A stretch of 61,988 nucleotides of DNA, from the NCBI GenBank assembly GCA_009380005.1, contig WHSQ01000004.1, forward strand, positions 334 through 62,321, in the 5' to 3' direction. Under the pieces are notes generated by a model. That model did no database searches. It saw only the letters and a program-made list of their open reading frames with translations, and was not told the DNA's origin. Below are positions 16,898-26,161 of this stretch, in pieces. Each line of letters begins with the position of its first letter. Position 1 is the first letter of the stretch. The translations under genes and the position numbers were made by a program. The DNA is from Actinomycetota bacterium. Lineage in GTDB: Bacteria > Actinomycetota > CADDZG01 > WHSQ01.

Positions 16898-17788
16898 TCA
16901 GGTGACGTCCCTCGAACGGAACACACCGAGCGCGCCGATGAAGAACACCGTCGAGTACAACGCCACGGTGATGAACGCCCTGAGCTCCGATATCTCACGG
17001 ATGCCGGTTCCTTCTGAACCGATGACGAACAGAGCCATGTTGTCCCCCGGGAGCCATCTGACCCAGTTGGGGCGGACACCTCGGAGGACGTTCTCGATAA
17101 CGGCGAAGTATACGAAGGCCACGATCAACGCGGCTGCCGTGTTGCGAGCGATGGAAGCCACGGACATGCCGATCACGGCCGCCAAAGCGCCGATAAGGGC
17201 GGAACGAGCCGCGATCTCCGCCACATCCCCGAGCCACGCGCCGTCGACGCCTGCGGTCGAACCACGGAGCAGAGCAACAGGTGCCATGAACGCGACGAGC
17301 AGGGCCTGCACGGTCATCACCGCGACGAAGACGAACGAGGCACCTGCCAGGACCTTCGCGGCGAGGATACGCACCCGCCGCGGTTCCCACGTGAGGATGG
17401 TCGTCACCGTCCCCGCGTTCCACTCCGCGCCGATGAAGGTTGCGCCCAGACCCATCGCGAGGATCACGAACAAGAAGCTGAGCCCCTCGAGTACATCTTC
17501 GAGCGCCGTCAGGTGGAAGCGCGGATCGAAGCTCTCCCGGGGAAAGAACCCTTCACAGTCACCCGCATTCTGGAACTCCACCGGATGCGTCTGCGCGGCT
17601 TCCTCACACTCCGCGATGAGACGTTGCCTCTCACGAGCGGAATCACGCACCGCGGCCATCGACCGGTCGGAGTTGATGACGACGATCACCGTGGCGATGA
17701 GGATCGCCAGGAACGCGAGGACCCCCGTGGCCCGCACGGTTCGGCGCGCTGCATATCTGCGGAACTCGACCGAGAGCAGACGCTTCAT
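16898..17788 (-). CDS. ABC-2 type transporter permease
   Basis: A 296-residue membrane protein with six predicted helices: one near 18-37, a long external loop with CEEAAQTHPVEFQNAGDCEGF, then helices around 90-110, 130-160, 180-215, 220-245 and 270-290. The KRLLSVEFRRYAARR N-terminus and TFIGAEWNAGTVTTILTWEPRR are typical of ABC-2 permeases that carry out drug or lipid export. The ATG overlaps the stop of the frameshift-corrected ATPase gene (ATGA), so the two encode one exporter. The substrate is unknown. Confidence 0.92.
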   Translation of the reverse strand: MKRLLSVEFRRYAARRTVRATGVLAFLAILIATVIVVINSDRSMAAVRDSARERQRLIAECEEAAQTHPVEFQNAGDCEGFFPRESFDPRFHLTALEDVLEGLSFLFVILAMGLGATFIGAEWNAGTVTTILTWEPRRVRILAAKVLAGASFVFVAVMTVQALLVAFMAPVALLRGSTAGVDGAWLGDVAEIAARSALIGALAAVIGMSVASIARNTAAALIVAFVYFAVIENVLRGVRPNWVRWLPGDNMALFVIGSEGTGIREISELRAFITVALYSTVFFIGALGVFRSRDVT

Positions 17789-18721
17789 GGCGGCCCCTCC
17801 CCCACTCCGCGCTCGTCACGCGTCAACTCGAGGAAGACCGTTTCGAGGTCCGCCTCATCGGCGCGAAGCTCGGATACGAAGAGATCGTGGCCGGCGAGCA
17901 ACCGGCTCAGACGCCTTATCCGGATCGATCTCCACCCTCAAGCCGCCTTCGACGTCCGTGGTGACCATCCGAGCCCCGGCCAGCACGGCTCGTGCCTTGG
18001 CGAGATCGTCGACGCGCACGAAAACGGACCGGGTCTCCCCGGCCAGCACGTCGTGCACCGTTCCCGTCTTCACCGTTCGACCCCGCGCGAGGATCGCGAC
18101 GTGATCACACATCTGGCGGACCTCGCTCAAGATGTGGCTGGACACGAACACGGTTCGACCTTCGCTGCCGAGCCTCCTGACGAGATCTCGTACCTCCTTG
18201 ATGCCGGCGGGATCCAGCCCGTTCGCGGGCTCGTCCAGGATCAGGACCTCAGGGTCACGTAACAGGGCCGCCGCGATGCCCAAACGTTGTCGCATGCCCA
18301 GCGAGTACGTCTTCACACGGTCGTCGGCTCTCTCGGCCAGGTCGACCTGTTCCAGCCGCTCCTGCACCGCGCTCGAACCGATGCCGTCGACGCGAGCCAG
18401 CAGCTCGAGGTTGTGTCGACCGCTGAAGCCTGGATAGAGCGCGGGGGCCTCGACGATCGCTCCCACACGGCGGATCACCGATGCGAGGTCGCGCGTCGAG
18501 TCGGCCCCGAGCAATCGCACCTCACCGGCGCTCGGTCGTATCAGACCCAGCAGACAACGGATCGTGGTGGTCTTACCAGACCCATTCGGGCCCAAGAAGC
18601 CGAAGACACCACCCTCGGGCACGCTTAGATCCAGTTCGTCCACGGCGAGGGTCCTTCGCCGGCGGAGTCGTCGTACACGCACGTACTCCTTCCGTAGTCC
18701 CTCAACCTCTATGACGGCCAC
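17785..18721 (-). pseudogene. ABC exporter ATPase with apparent +1 frameshift near its 3' end
   Basis: The intact reading frame (18721-17855) gives 288 residues with Walker A FGFLGPNGSGKTTTIR (44-51 core), Q-loop, signature YSLGMRQRLGIAAALL, Walker B VLILDEPANGLDP and H-loop FVSSHIL. After DPDKAS it turns into an arginine-rich tail unlike the family. Skipping one base near 17905-17915 restores the usual end LLAGHDLFVSELRADEADLE then TVFLELT, and the corrected stop TGA (17787-17785) overlaps the permease ATG. The pattern points to a one-base insertion, real or an assembly error. All catalytic motifs lie upstream of it, so even the truncated form might hydrolyse ATP. Start is GTG. Confidence 0.85.
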
Positions 18722-18728
18722 GGCGCCC

Positions 18729-21557
18729 TCACCATTCGACGAGCTTCCAGATCTCGGGTTCCATCGTTCCTTCTCCCACGGTGGTGAATAATGCTGCGGC
18801 TTCCTTGAGGTGAACTATCGCCTCATCCGGCCGGCCGGTCGCGTGCAAGAGGTCCGCCACGTTGCTATGCAGAGCGGCCTCGCGGTGCCGATCCCCCTGC
18901 TGCGAGCACAGTTCCAACGCCGCCCGCGCGTGGACGAGCGCCTGCTCCGGCCCACCTCCTAGTCGGTAGGCCGAGGCGAGATTATTGAGGGCCGCTATCC
19001 GAGCACTCGGATCCTCGAGCTCTTCGGATGCGACCAAGCTCTGTTCCAGATGGCCGACGGCGGCGTCGACGTTCCCGTCGGCGAGCTCGATCACGCCGAG
19101 CGTGTTCTGAGCGCGGGCCAGCGCCTGAAGATCGGCGGCTTCATCAGCCAGTCGTGATCCCTCCTCCGCAAAGCGGCGGGCTGCCCTCACGTCTCCGCGA
19201 CGGCGGGCGGTGAGACTCCGGTCGGCGGCGATACGAGACCGGAGCGAACGGTCGTCCGCGTCGGCGGCCGCCAGGGCCGAGGCATGATGCATCTCGGCCA
19301 GGTCCCAGCGCCCCGCCCGCTGATGGACCTCAGCGATCTTGACCTCGAGTCCGGCCAGCTCTGACGCGACGGTAGAAGCGGCGGCCCGTTCGTAGCTCAT
19401 GAGGGCCGACGCGTAGTCTCCCAGGAGGGTCTGCACATCCCCGATGGCTTCGTGCAGTTGGGTCGCCAGGTCGGTGTCCAGCGCCAGCGCGGCCTCGTAG
19501 TGACGCAGGGCATCCTCGTTCGCGAACAGCGATCGCGCGTGCTCCCCCGCTTCCCGGAAGGCGATGGCTGCCTCCCCGCCCGCACCTGCGCTTCGCAGGT
19601 GCAGCGCGAGGGCGGCGTGGAGGGGACTCGGATCGGGGCGTCGCATCTTCGACCGCAGAGCCTCGGCCGCCCGGCGATGGAGCGATCTTCTGCGTGCCGG
19701 ACCGCAATCTTCGTAGACGAGCTCTCGCATCTTGTCGTGGCCGAAGGCGTAGCCGTCATCGCTGCCGCTCGCCTCACGCAACAGCCCGATGGCGATCAGG
19801 TTCTCGATCGCAGCGACGGTCTCTTCGTCCGTTCTGCCACTCGCATCGCGTAGGAGATCGGCGTCGAACGGTCCACCCAGGACCGCCGCAGCGCTCAGCA
19901 CTTGACGACCGATCTCGCTGGTGCGCGCCAGCCGGGTCGTCAGCAGATCCCGAGCACCGCTGAGGATCGCCTCGGGACCCGCGGAAGGATCGAGGTACTC
20001 GACGATGAAGAACGGTAAGCCCTCCGTCTCTTCGAAGAGCCGGAAGGACAGTTCGGGGTCATCGATCCCCCCGGCGGAGGCCAGTCGGCGCACGGCTTCG
20101 GCATCGAGTCGCTCGAGCCTGATCTCGTCCCCGAGCCCATCCCGTCGAAGATCGGCCACGAGGGATGGGAGGCGATGGCCGGGACCGACCTCTTCACTCC
20201 GCCACGCGATCAGGAGCAGGAATCGCCGTTGGTCCAGGCGCCGCGCCAGGAACGAGATCAGGTCCAGGGATGCCTCGTCCGCCCACTGCAGATCGTCGAG
20301 CACCAGCGCGCCCGGCTCATCGTGCTCCAGGCCAGTAGCCACGACGCTGGTGATCGCGTCGAAGAAAGCAGCGCGTGCCCCAGGTTGGTCCAGTCCCGGC
20401 ACCGGGGGATCGCCATCCATCTGCGCGTCGGGCACGAGCCTGGCGATCTCCGAACGCAAACGCGGCTCGAGAGCGGCGCCGTCTATTGCTCTCAGGGCCG
20501 AACGTAGGGCATCCGCAACGACCGCATACGCCAGTCCCGACTCTCCCGCGTGCCCCGTCACCTCGATCGAGACGGCACCGGCCGGCATGGCTCGGACGAC
20601 CTCGGAGAGCAGACGCGATTTGCCCACTCCGGCCTCTCCCTCTACCGCCACCATCCGCCCGTTCGTGTCGGCCGCCGCGTACGCCGCTCGCGCCGTCGCC
20701 AGCGCGGCGTCCCTCCCGACCATGGGAAGCAGGCCGATACCGGTCTTCATCCGGACGACGGGGGTCGGTGCGGGGGCCACGCCGTCGACCTGAGGTTCGC
20801 CGGCCGCGATGGATTCGTAGAGGGAAGTGGTTTCGGAGAGAGGAGCGACGCCCAACTCCTCATCGAGGATCCGCACGCACTCCCGGTACTGCTTCACGGC
20901 AGCCGCTCGATCCCCCGCCCTACCGAACGCCAGCATCAGGAATCGGTGGGCGGGCTCGTGCAGCGCGTCCATCGCCACCCAGCGGCGCGCATGCGTGATC
21001 GCCTCGGCGATGCGGCCTTCATCGAGTAACCGGTGCGCCAGAAGGTCCAACGCCCCCGCCAGCTGTCGTCGAAGGCTCTCCGCCTCGAAGAACTGCCAGT
21101 CATCGAAGGGCTCCGAATCCCGGAGCGCGAAACCGGAGAGGAAATCGCCGCGGTACAGCTCGACGGCGCGCCGCAGCCGCCCCGTGCACTCGGTGCAAGG
21201 CGCCGCTCCGTGGTCGTGAGCCTCCACCGCCCGGAGCTGGGAGCGGAACGTCATCACGTCGGCGTCCATATCGTCCGGATCGAGGCGGACCGAGCTGCGA
21301 TCGATCTCCAGCCGGCCCTCGCCGAGCCCCTTGCGCAGGGTGGACAGCGTGCGGCGCAGCGCGGCCCGAGCCCGAGCATCCTCGTACTCGGGCCACAGCA
21401 GAGTGCCGAGTGAGTCGCGCCGATGGGCCCTCTCGGTCCCGACCAGGAAGGCGAGCAAGGCCACCGCCTTGCGGGTGTCGAACCCGACATCCCGTCCGTC
21501 GAGGCGTATCTCGGGCGCCCCGAGGAATCTGATCGTCAGTCGACTCGGTCCGCCCAT
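18729..21557 (-). CDS. SARP/AfsR-type regulator: winged helix-BTAD-AAA-TPR
   Basis: A large transcriptional activator of about 942 residues. The N-terminal OmpR-like winged helix (LTIRFLGAPEIRLDGRDV...) and the bacterial transcriptional activator domain (about 100-250, ending RECVRILDEELGVAPLSET) are followed by a STAND/AAA-type ATPase with Walker A VEGEAGVGKSRLL and Walker B GALVLDDLQWADEASLDLI. The second half is made of TPR-like repeats. The frame is open to 21758, but the first 67 codons look non-coding and the winged helix begins at the ATG at 21557. It ends eight bases before the ABC ATPase start on the same strand, so it may control or be co-expressed with the exporter. The ligand is unknown. 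Confidence 0.93.
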   Translation of the reverse strand: MGGPSRLTIRFLGAPEIRLDGRDVGFDTRKAVALLAFLVGTERAHRRDSLGTLLWPEYEDARARAALRRTLSTLRKGLGEGRLEIDRSSVRLDPDDMDADVMTFRSQLRAVEAHDHGAAPCTECTGRLRRAVELYRGDFLSGFALRDSEPFDDWQFFEAESLRRQLAGALDLLAHRLLDEGRIAEAITHARRWVAMDALHEPAHRFLMLAFGRAGDRAAAVKQYRECVRILDEELGVAPLSETTSLYESIAAGEPQVDGVAPAPTPVVRMKTGIGLLPMVGRDAALATARAAYAAADTNGRMVAVEGEAGVGKSRLLSEVVRAMPAGAVSIEVTGHAGESGLAYAVVADALRSALRAIDGAALEPRLRSEIARLVPDAQMDGDPPVPGLDQPGARAAFFDAITSVVATGLEHDEPGALVLDDLQWADEASLDLISFLARRLDQRRFLLLIAWRSEEVGPGHRLPSLVADLRRDGLGDEIRLERLDAEAVRRLASAGGIDDPELSFRLFEETEGLPFFIVEYLDPSAGPEAILSGARDLLTTRLARTSEIGRQVLSAAAVLGGPFDADLLRDASGRTDEETVAAIENLIAIGLLREASGSDDGYAFGHDKMRELVYEDCGPARRRSLHRRAAEALRSKMRRPDPSPLHAALALHLRSAGAGGEAAIAFREAGEHARSLFANEDALRHYEAALALDTDLATQLHEAIGDVQTLLGDYASALMSYERAAASTVASELAGLEVKIAEVHQRAGRWDLAEMHHASALAAADADDRSLRSRIAADRSLTARRRGDVRAARRFAEEGSRLADEAADLQALARAQNTLGVIELADGNVDAAVGHLEQSLVASEELEDPSARIAALNNLASAYRLGGGPEQALVHARAALELCSQQGDRHREAALHSNVADLLHATGRPDEAIVHLKEAAALFTTVGEGTMEPEIWKLVEW

Positions 21558-21842
21558 GGCCAACTCGTACCTCAGGCCGCTAGATAACGCAACGGGTTCG
21601 GCCCTCGAAGCGCGGCCCGTAACGGTTCCCAGACGCCGCAGCCCCATCCTGGAGGGTGGCGCGTGGACTTTTCGCGGCCGATGTACCTGGACGGGCCCCC
21701 GGGCTCCGGGGACTATCGGCTCCATGAGGGGACTGATGATCAAACGGAAGGCAGCCATGATCGCCTGGTCGAGCTTCGGCCTGGCGGCCGGGTTGGCCGT
21801 GACACGTCTTTCCGTATGGCTGCCCGCGGGAGGCTCTCACCC

Positions 21843-23018
21843 ATGAGGCGACCCCTGCTTGGTGTCCTCTTCCTGCTCCTTGCGGCCACGGGCTTCGGAC
21901 TGGGATCGATCTGGCTCGGGTTGGACCGACCTCCGGGCGTCGCCGGGCTCGTGGACTACGGCTACTCCGATCTCATCTTCGCCGTCGCCCAGACGGCCTT
22001 CGTCCTCCTGGGACTCATGCTGGTGATGCGCTCACCACGGCCGGCCGTCGGATGGTGGATGGTAACCGTCGGCTTCATACCCGTGCTCGCGAGCTTCTTC
22101 TACGAGTGGGCGGCGCGAGATGTCACCACGGCGGACTCCCTGCCGGGGGCCGCGGAGGCAGCCGTCCTCGGAACGATCCTGGCGGCTTTGGTCCCGGGGG
22201 CGCTGGCCAATCTCCTCGCGCGATTCCCGGACGGACGCCTTCCCGGCCCCCGCTGGCGGCTGATCCCCATTGCTACAGTCGCGGCGGTTGTGGCCCTCTG
22301 TTGGGCCGGATCCGTCGCCTGGCTCGACCGAACACCTGACTTCATCCTGGAAACGGCGACGGTGCCTGCCTCCGCTGATGCTCCTTTCTTCGTGGGCTTC
22401 ACTCTCATGCTGGGAGCCGCCGCCGCCGGAGTAGTCTCGTTATTCGTTCGCTACCGCCGGGCAAACCGCCTGGAGCGACAGCAGCTCAAATGGCTCGCCG
22501 TGGCGGCTCTCCTTGCCATCACGCTGAACGTCCCGTCCATCATCTTTCCGTTCAACCAGCCCTTACAGCTCTTGTCCGGTGCAGGAGTGCTTCTCATCCC
22601 GTTCGCCATCACCCTGGCCGTTCTGCGGTACCGGCTCTACGACATAGACCTCGTCGTAAACCGAACGATCGTCTATCTGCTCCTGACCGTCCTGCTCGCA
22701 GTCGTGTACCTCGGGGGCGTGACGCTACTGCAGGGGCTCATCGGGTTCGGTGGAGACAGCGACCTCGCCGTCGCCGCATCTACCCTGGCGGTGGCCGGTC
22801 TCTTCCAGCCTGCACGGCGTCGCATCCAGAACTTCATCGACCACTACTTCTATCGCCGCAAGTACGACGCGCAGCGAACGATTGACACATTCTCCTCGAA
22901 GCTGCGGGAAGAGATCCAACTTGACGCGTTGAACGACGAGTTGATCGATGTCGTGCAACGGACGATGCATCCGGCGCACGTCAGCCTCTGGGTGATTACC
23001 ACGGACCACGACCGATGA
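21843..23018 (+). CDS. membrane sensor protein, paralog 1, without output domain
   Basis: A 391-residue protein with eight to ten helices in residues 1-335, then LRYRLYDIDLVVNRTIVYLL, FQPARRRIQNFIDHYFYRRKYD and a C-terminal tail KLREEIQLDALNDELIDVV...MHPAHVSLWV. I know this arrangement as the membrane input part of actinobacterial and chloroflexal histidine kinases and SpoIIE phosphatases, where GAF and catalytic domains follow on the same chain. Here the chain stops after the tail. The ATG at 21843 has GGAGG nine bases upstream; the open frame reaches back to 21663 but that part has no membrane-protein character. It is coupled to paralog 2 by an ATGA overlap. Confidence 0.88.
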   Translation: MRRPLLGVLFLLLAATGFGLGSIWLGLDRPPGVAGLVDYGYSDLIFAVAQTAFVLLGLMLVMRSPRPAVGWWMVTVGFIPVLASFFYEWAARDVTTADSLPGAAEAAVLGTILAALVPGALANLLARFPDGRLPGPRWRLIPIATVAAVVALCWAGSVAWLDRTPDFILETATVPASADAPFFVGFTLMLGAAAAGVVSLFVRYRRANRLERQQLKWLAVAALLAITLNVPSIIFPFNQPLQLLSGAGVLLIPFAITLAVLRYRLYDIDLVVNRTIVYLLLTVLLAVVYLGGVTLLQGLIGFGGDSDLAVAASTLAVAGLFQPARRRIQNFIDHYFYRRKYDAQRTIDTFSSKLREEIQLDALNDELIDVVQRTMHPAHVSLWVITTDHDR

Positions 23019-24241
23019 CGGGATCGACCTCCACGCCCACACCGATGCGTCGACATGGAGCTCGGAGATGGCTCCCGTGGATCCCGTTCGGTTTCACCAT
23101 CGCCCTCCTCGCGGGCACCGTCGTGCTCCTGTCCCTTTATCGTGCCTCTGGGGCGGTGGATCCGGATGGATCGATGATCACGGTCCTCCTGCTGACCCTC
23201 GTCGTCTTTGCTTTCGCGGGCGTCGGCGCCCTCACCTCGTCCAGGTATCCGGCGAACCGGATCGGCTGGCTCTGCGCGGGGATCGCGCTGGCTTGGGCGA
23301 CCGCCGGGTTCGGGCTCGGCTACATCAACTACTCGCTGAATGTCAACGCCTTGCCGGGCGCGCGCTTCATCGTGCTGACACAAGCACTATGGAACGTGGG
23401 GTTCGTCGCCCCCGCGACGCTTCTGCCGCTTCGGTTCCCCACGGGGAAGACCATGGGGGGCCGGTGGAAGTGGATCGAGCGTTCGACGTTGGGATGGTTG
23501 GCCATCTTGTTCGTGTCTGCCGGCGTCGCGCCCGAGACCGTATACCGCCCGCTGGGTCGAGGCTTCGAGATCCAAAGCCTGAGACCGGCGATGACCACGG
23601 TGGTCAACATCGCTTACCTGGCTCTGTTCCTCCTCGCAGTCTTCGCACTCGCCTCCGTGATCATCCGCTTCCGGCGCGCCGACTGGCGAGAGCGGCAACA
23701 GCTCAAGTGGTTGATATACGCCGTCGCCCTACTTGTGATCCTCATGGTCATCAGTTCATTCGTAGAACTGGCAGGAGTGACGGAAGTCGCAAACTTGGTG
23801 GCCGTCGTCGGCTTCGGCGCCGTCCCCATCGCGATCGGGATGGCCATCCTGCGGCACGGCCTGTACGACATCGACTTCGTCATCAACAGGACCCTCGTCT
23901 ACATGCTCCTGTCGACGCTGATCGGAGTCGTGTACTTCGGAGGCGTCGCCGTCCTACAGGGTCTGATCGGTCTCGGTGGCGACAGCGAGCTCGCGGTCGC
24001 CGCGTCCACCCTGGTAGTGGCCGGTCTGTTCCAGCCCGCACGAAGACGTATACAGGACTTCATCGACCATTACTTCTACCGGCGAAGATACGACGCACAA
24101 CGGACCATCGATGCGTTCACCTCGCGCCTCCGTGACGAGATCGACCTGTCTGCGTTGAATGAAGAGCTCGTCCTCGTAGTTGGTCAGACGATGCAGCCGA
24201 AACACGTGTCGGTCTGGTTGATCGGGGAAGACGGCACGTGA
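23015..24241 (+). CDS. membrane sensor protein, paralog 2, without output domain
   Basis: A 408-residue tandem paralog of the preceding gene. It has about eight to ten helices, then LRHGLYDIDFVINRTLVYMLL, LQGLIGLGGDSELAVAASTL, FQPARRRIQDFIDHYFYRRR and the tail RLRDEIDLSALNEELVLVVG...MQPKHVSVWL. The two copies are most alike from the YDID motif to the end and diverge in the N-terminal helices, which suggests duplication followed by change of the sensing part. It has no kinase or phosphatase domain. The start overlaps paralog 1 (ATGA) and its stop overlaps the next small gene (GTGA), so these genes are translationally coupled. It probably passes a membrane signal to the PP2C-HATPase protein downstream. 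Confidence 0.88.
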   Translation: MTGSTSTPTPMRRHGARRWLPWIPFGFTIALLAGTVVLLSLYRASGAVDPDGSMITVLLLTLVVFAFAGVGALTSSRYPANRIGWLCAGIALAWATAGFGLGYINYSLNVNALPGARFIVLTQALWNVGFVAPATLLPLRFPTGKTMGGRWKWIERSTLGWLAILFVSAGVAPETVYRPLGRGFEIQSLRPAMTTVVNIAYLALFLLAVFALASVIIRFRRADWRERQQLKWLIYAVALLVILMVISSFVELAGVTEVANLVAVVGFGAVPIAIGMAILRHGLYDIDFVINRTLVYMLLSTLIGVVYFGGVAVLQGLIGLGGDSELAVAASTLVVAGLFQPARRRIQDFIDHYFYRRRYDAQRTIDAFTSRLRDEIDLSALNEELVLVVGQTMQPKHVSVWLIGEDGT

Positions 24242-24498
24242 ACGCTACGATCGTGACCGGCGGGAAACCCCACCACGTCTCGCGACGGATGGCCGACCCA
24301 GGCCGAGCCGCGCCCACCCCGGAGATGATGAGGGATCGGATCGAGCTCGATTCGCTTAGCGGCGACCTGATCCGGGTCGTGATCCAAACCCTGCAGCCGG
24401 CCCACGCATCCCTCTGGCTGAAGAACCCCTCGAAAGAGGAGGAAAACCACGCGATGCCTGATGACGGCAGGAAGACTTTGAGCCAGTCTGTTTCGTAA
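24238..24498 (+). CDS. orphan C-terminal tail of the membrane sensor family
   Basis: An 86-residue product that carries only the soluble tail of the two preceding proteins: MRDRIELDSLSGDLIRVV plus IQTLQPAHASLWL aligns with LREEIQLDALNDELIDVV...HPAHVSLWV and LRDEIDLSALNEELVLVV...PKHVSVWL. There is no membrane part. GTG at 24238 shares a GTGA with the upstream stop, so translation by coupling is likely. It may be a remnant of a third copy or a free linker domain that docks to the truncated GAF domain of the next gene. No frameshift joins it to either neighbour. Confidence 0.65.
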   Translation: MNATIVTGGKPHHVSRRMADPGRAAPTPEMMRDRIELDSLSGDLIRVVIQTLQPAHASLWLKNPSKEEENHAMPDDGRKTLSQSVS

Positions 24499-24532
24499 CG
24501 ATTCCCAGACACTAGGGAGATAGAAGGTAGAT

Positions 24533-26161
24533 ATGGCATCAGTAGCCCAAAGGGCCCTCAATCGGTTCCGGCGCCGCAAGGCGGGCGGAGCCGAGGCCGC
24601 GACCGGCAGCGGCATCCAGGTTGCCCCCGTAGAGATAGCCCCCAACGATCCCCTCGTGGCCTACTTCCAGACCACGTCGGGGGCCGTCGACGTCGACAAC
24701 CTGGACTTCGACTCGCCGGCCGCGGAGCAGTTGAAGAGGAGCGGCGTCAAGCTGGTCGTGCCCCTCGTTAGCCAGGGAGAGCTGATCGGGCTCCTGAACC
24801 TTGGCCCGCGGCGCAGCGAACGCGAGTACTCCGGTGATGACCGAAAGCTGCTCGATACGCTCGCCGCGCACGCGGCTCCCGCCCTCCGGGTGGCCCAACT
24901 CGTCAAGCAACAGGAGGCCGAGGTCCGGACCCGTGAACGGCTCGAACAGGAGCTCCGGGTCGCCCAGCTGATCCAGCAACAGTTCCTTCCCAAGGAGCTG
25001 CCGGATCTCCCGGGCTGGCAGGTCGCCGCCTTCTACCAGCCGGCCCGACAGGTCGGCGGTGACTTCTACGACTTCATCGATCTGCCCGACGGCAAGGTGG
25101 GCATCGTCGTTGGCGACGTGACGGACAAGGGCGTCCCGGCGGCGCTCGTGATGGCGACGACTCACAGCATCTTGCGCGGCGAGGCTCCGAGGTTGAACTC
25201 CCCCGGCCAGCTCCTCGAACGAGCCAATAACCGCCTGTTCCCCGACATCCCTTCACACATGTTCGTGACCTGCCTCTACGGCGTGCTGGACCCGCAGACG
25301 GGACGGTTCGTCTACGCGAACGCCGGGCACAACCTGCCGTACGTCCGCAGCGGGAACGAGACGCTCGAGTACCGCGCCACGGGGATGCCACTGGGCCTGA
25401 TGGCCGGCATGAAGTACGAGGAGAAGGAAGCCATCATCGAGCCCGGGCAGGCGATCCTGTTCCACAGCGACGGTCTCGCCGAGGCACACAATCCCCAGCG
25501 AGAGATGTTCGGCTTCGGGCGTCTCAAAGAGGAGATGGCGGGACGACCCGGTGGGAACGCGCTCATCGACCACTTGCTCGATCGGTTGAGGCACCACACG
25601 GGCCACGGTTGGGAGCAGGAAGACGACATCACACTCGTCACGCTCGAGCGCGCCGGAGGCGAAGGGTTGTTCACTTCGGCCCCCGCGAGCATCCCCGGAC
25701 CGCGCAATCTCCCCGTCGACGGTGAGAACGAGCTGGCCAGCTTCTCGGTCGGCAGCTCTCCCGGCAACGAGCGCGAGGCGATGCGCCGGGTCGAGGAAGC
25801 AGTGGCAGATCTGACCATGCCTCCAGCTCAGCTCGAGCGACTGAAGACGGCCGTATCGGAGGCGACGATGAACGCGATCGAACATGGCAACAAGAACCAA
25901 GCGGAGGTCCCCGTGGACATCCGCGTCACATCCAACGGCGATGCAGTGACCGTCTACATCACCGATCAGGGTGGCGATCAGCCGACCTTCGAGACCCCGA
26001 CGCCGGATATCGAGGCCAAGCTCGCCGGCACGCAGACGCCGCGCGGCTGGGGCCTCTTCCTCATCAAGAACATGGTCGACGAGATGGACGTGATCACCGA
26101 CGAGCACCATCACACGCTGAAGCTGGTTCTCCGTCGGGAAGGAGAGGACCACGATGCCTGA
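24533..26161 (+). CDS. GAF-PP2C(SpoIIE)-HATPase partner-switch regulator
   Basis: A 542-residue cytoplasmic protein that combines opposing activities. Residues about 35-120 are the second half of a GAF domain (VKLVVPLVSQGELIGLLNLG), followed by a coiled coil. Residues about 150-365 are a SpoIIE/RsbU phosphatase with metal-binding blocks QVGGDFYDFIDLPDG, GDVTDKGVPAALVMA and HSDGLAEAHN. Residues about 400-535 are an RsbW-like kinase domain with N-box EATMNAIEHGNKN, ITDQGG and RGWGLFLIKNMVDEMD. The phosphatase would dephosphorylate, and the kinase phosphorylate, the two STAS proteins encoded next. An AGAAGG ribosome site precedes the ATG. The missing start of the GAF domain fits with the upstream tail being supplied as a separate protein. 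Confidence 0.94.
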   Translation: MASVAQRALNRFRRRKAGGAEAATGSGIQVAPVEIAPNDPLVAYFQTTSGAVDVDNLDFDSPAAEQLKRSGVKLVVPLVSQGELIGLLNLGPRRSEREYSGDDRKLLDTLAAHAAPALRVAQLVKQQEAEVRTRERLEQELRVAQLIQQQFLPKELPDLPGWQVAAFYQPARQVGGDFYDFIDLPDGKVGIVVGDVTDKGVPAALVMATTHSILRGEAPRLNSPGQLLERANNRLFPDIPSHMFVTCLYGVLDPQTGRFVYANAGHNLPYVRSGNETLEYRATGMPLGLMAGMKYEEKEAIIEPGQAILFHSDGLAEAHNPQREMFGFGRLKEEMAGRPGGNALIDHLLDRLRHHTGHGWEQEDDITLVTLERAGGEGLFTSAPASIPGPRNLPVDGENELASFSVGSSPGNEREAMRRVEEAVADLTMPPAQLERLKTAVSEATMNAIEHGNKNQAEVPVDIRVTSNGDAVTVYITDQGGDQPTFETPTPDIEAKLAGTQTPRGWGLFLIKNMVDEMDVITDEHHHTLKLVLRREGEDHDA

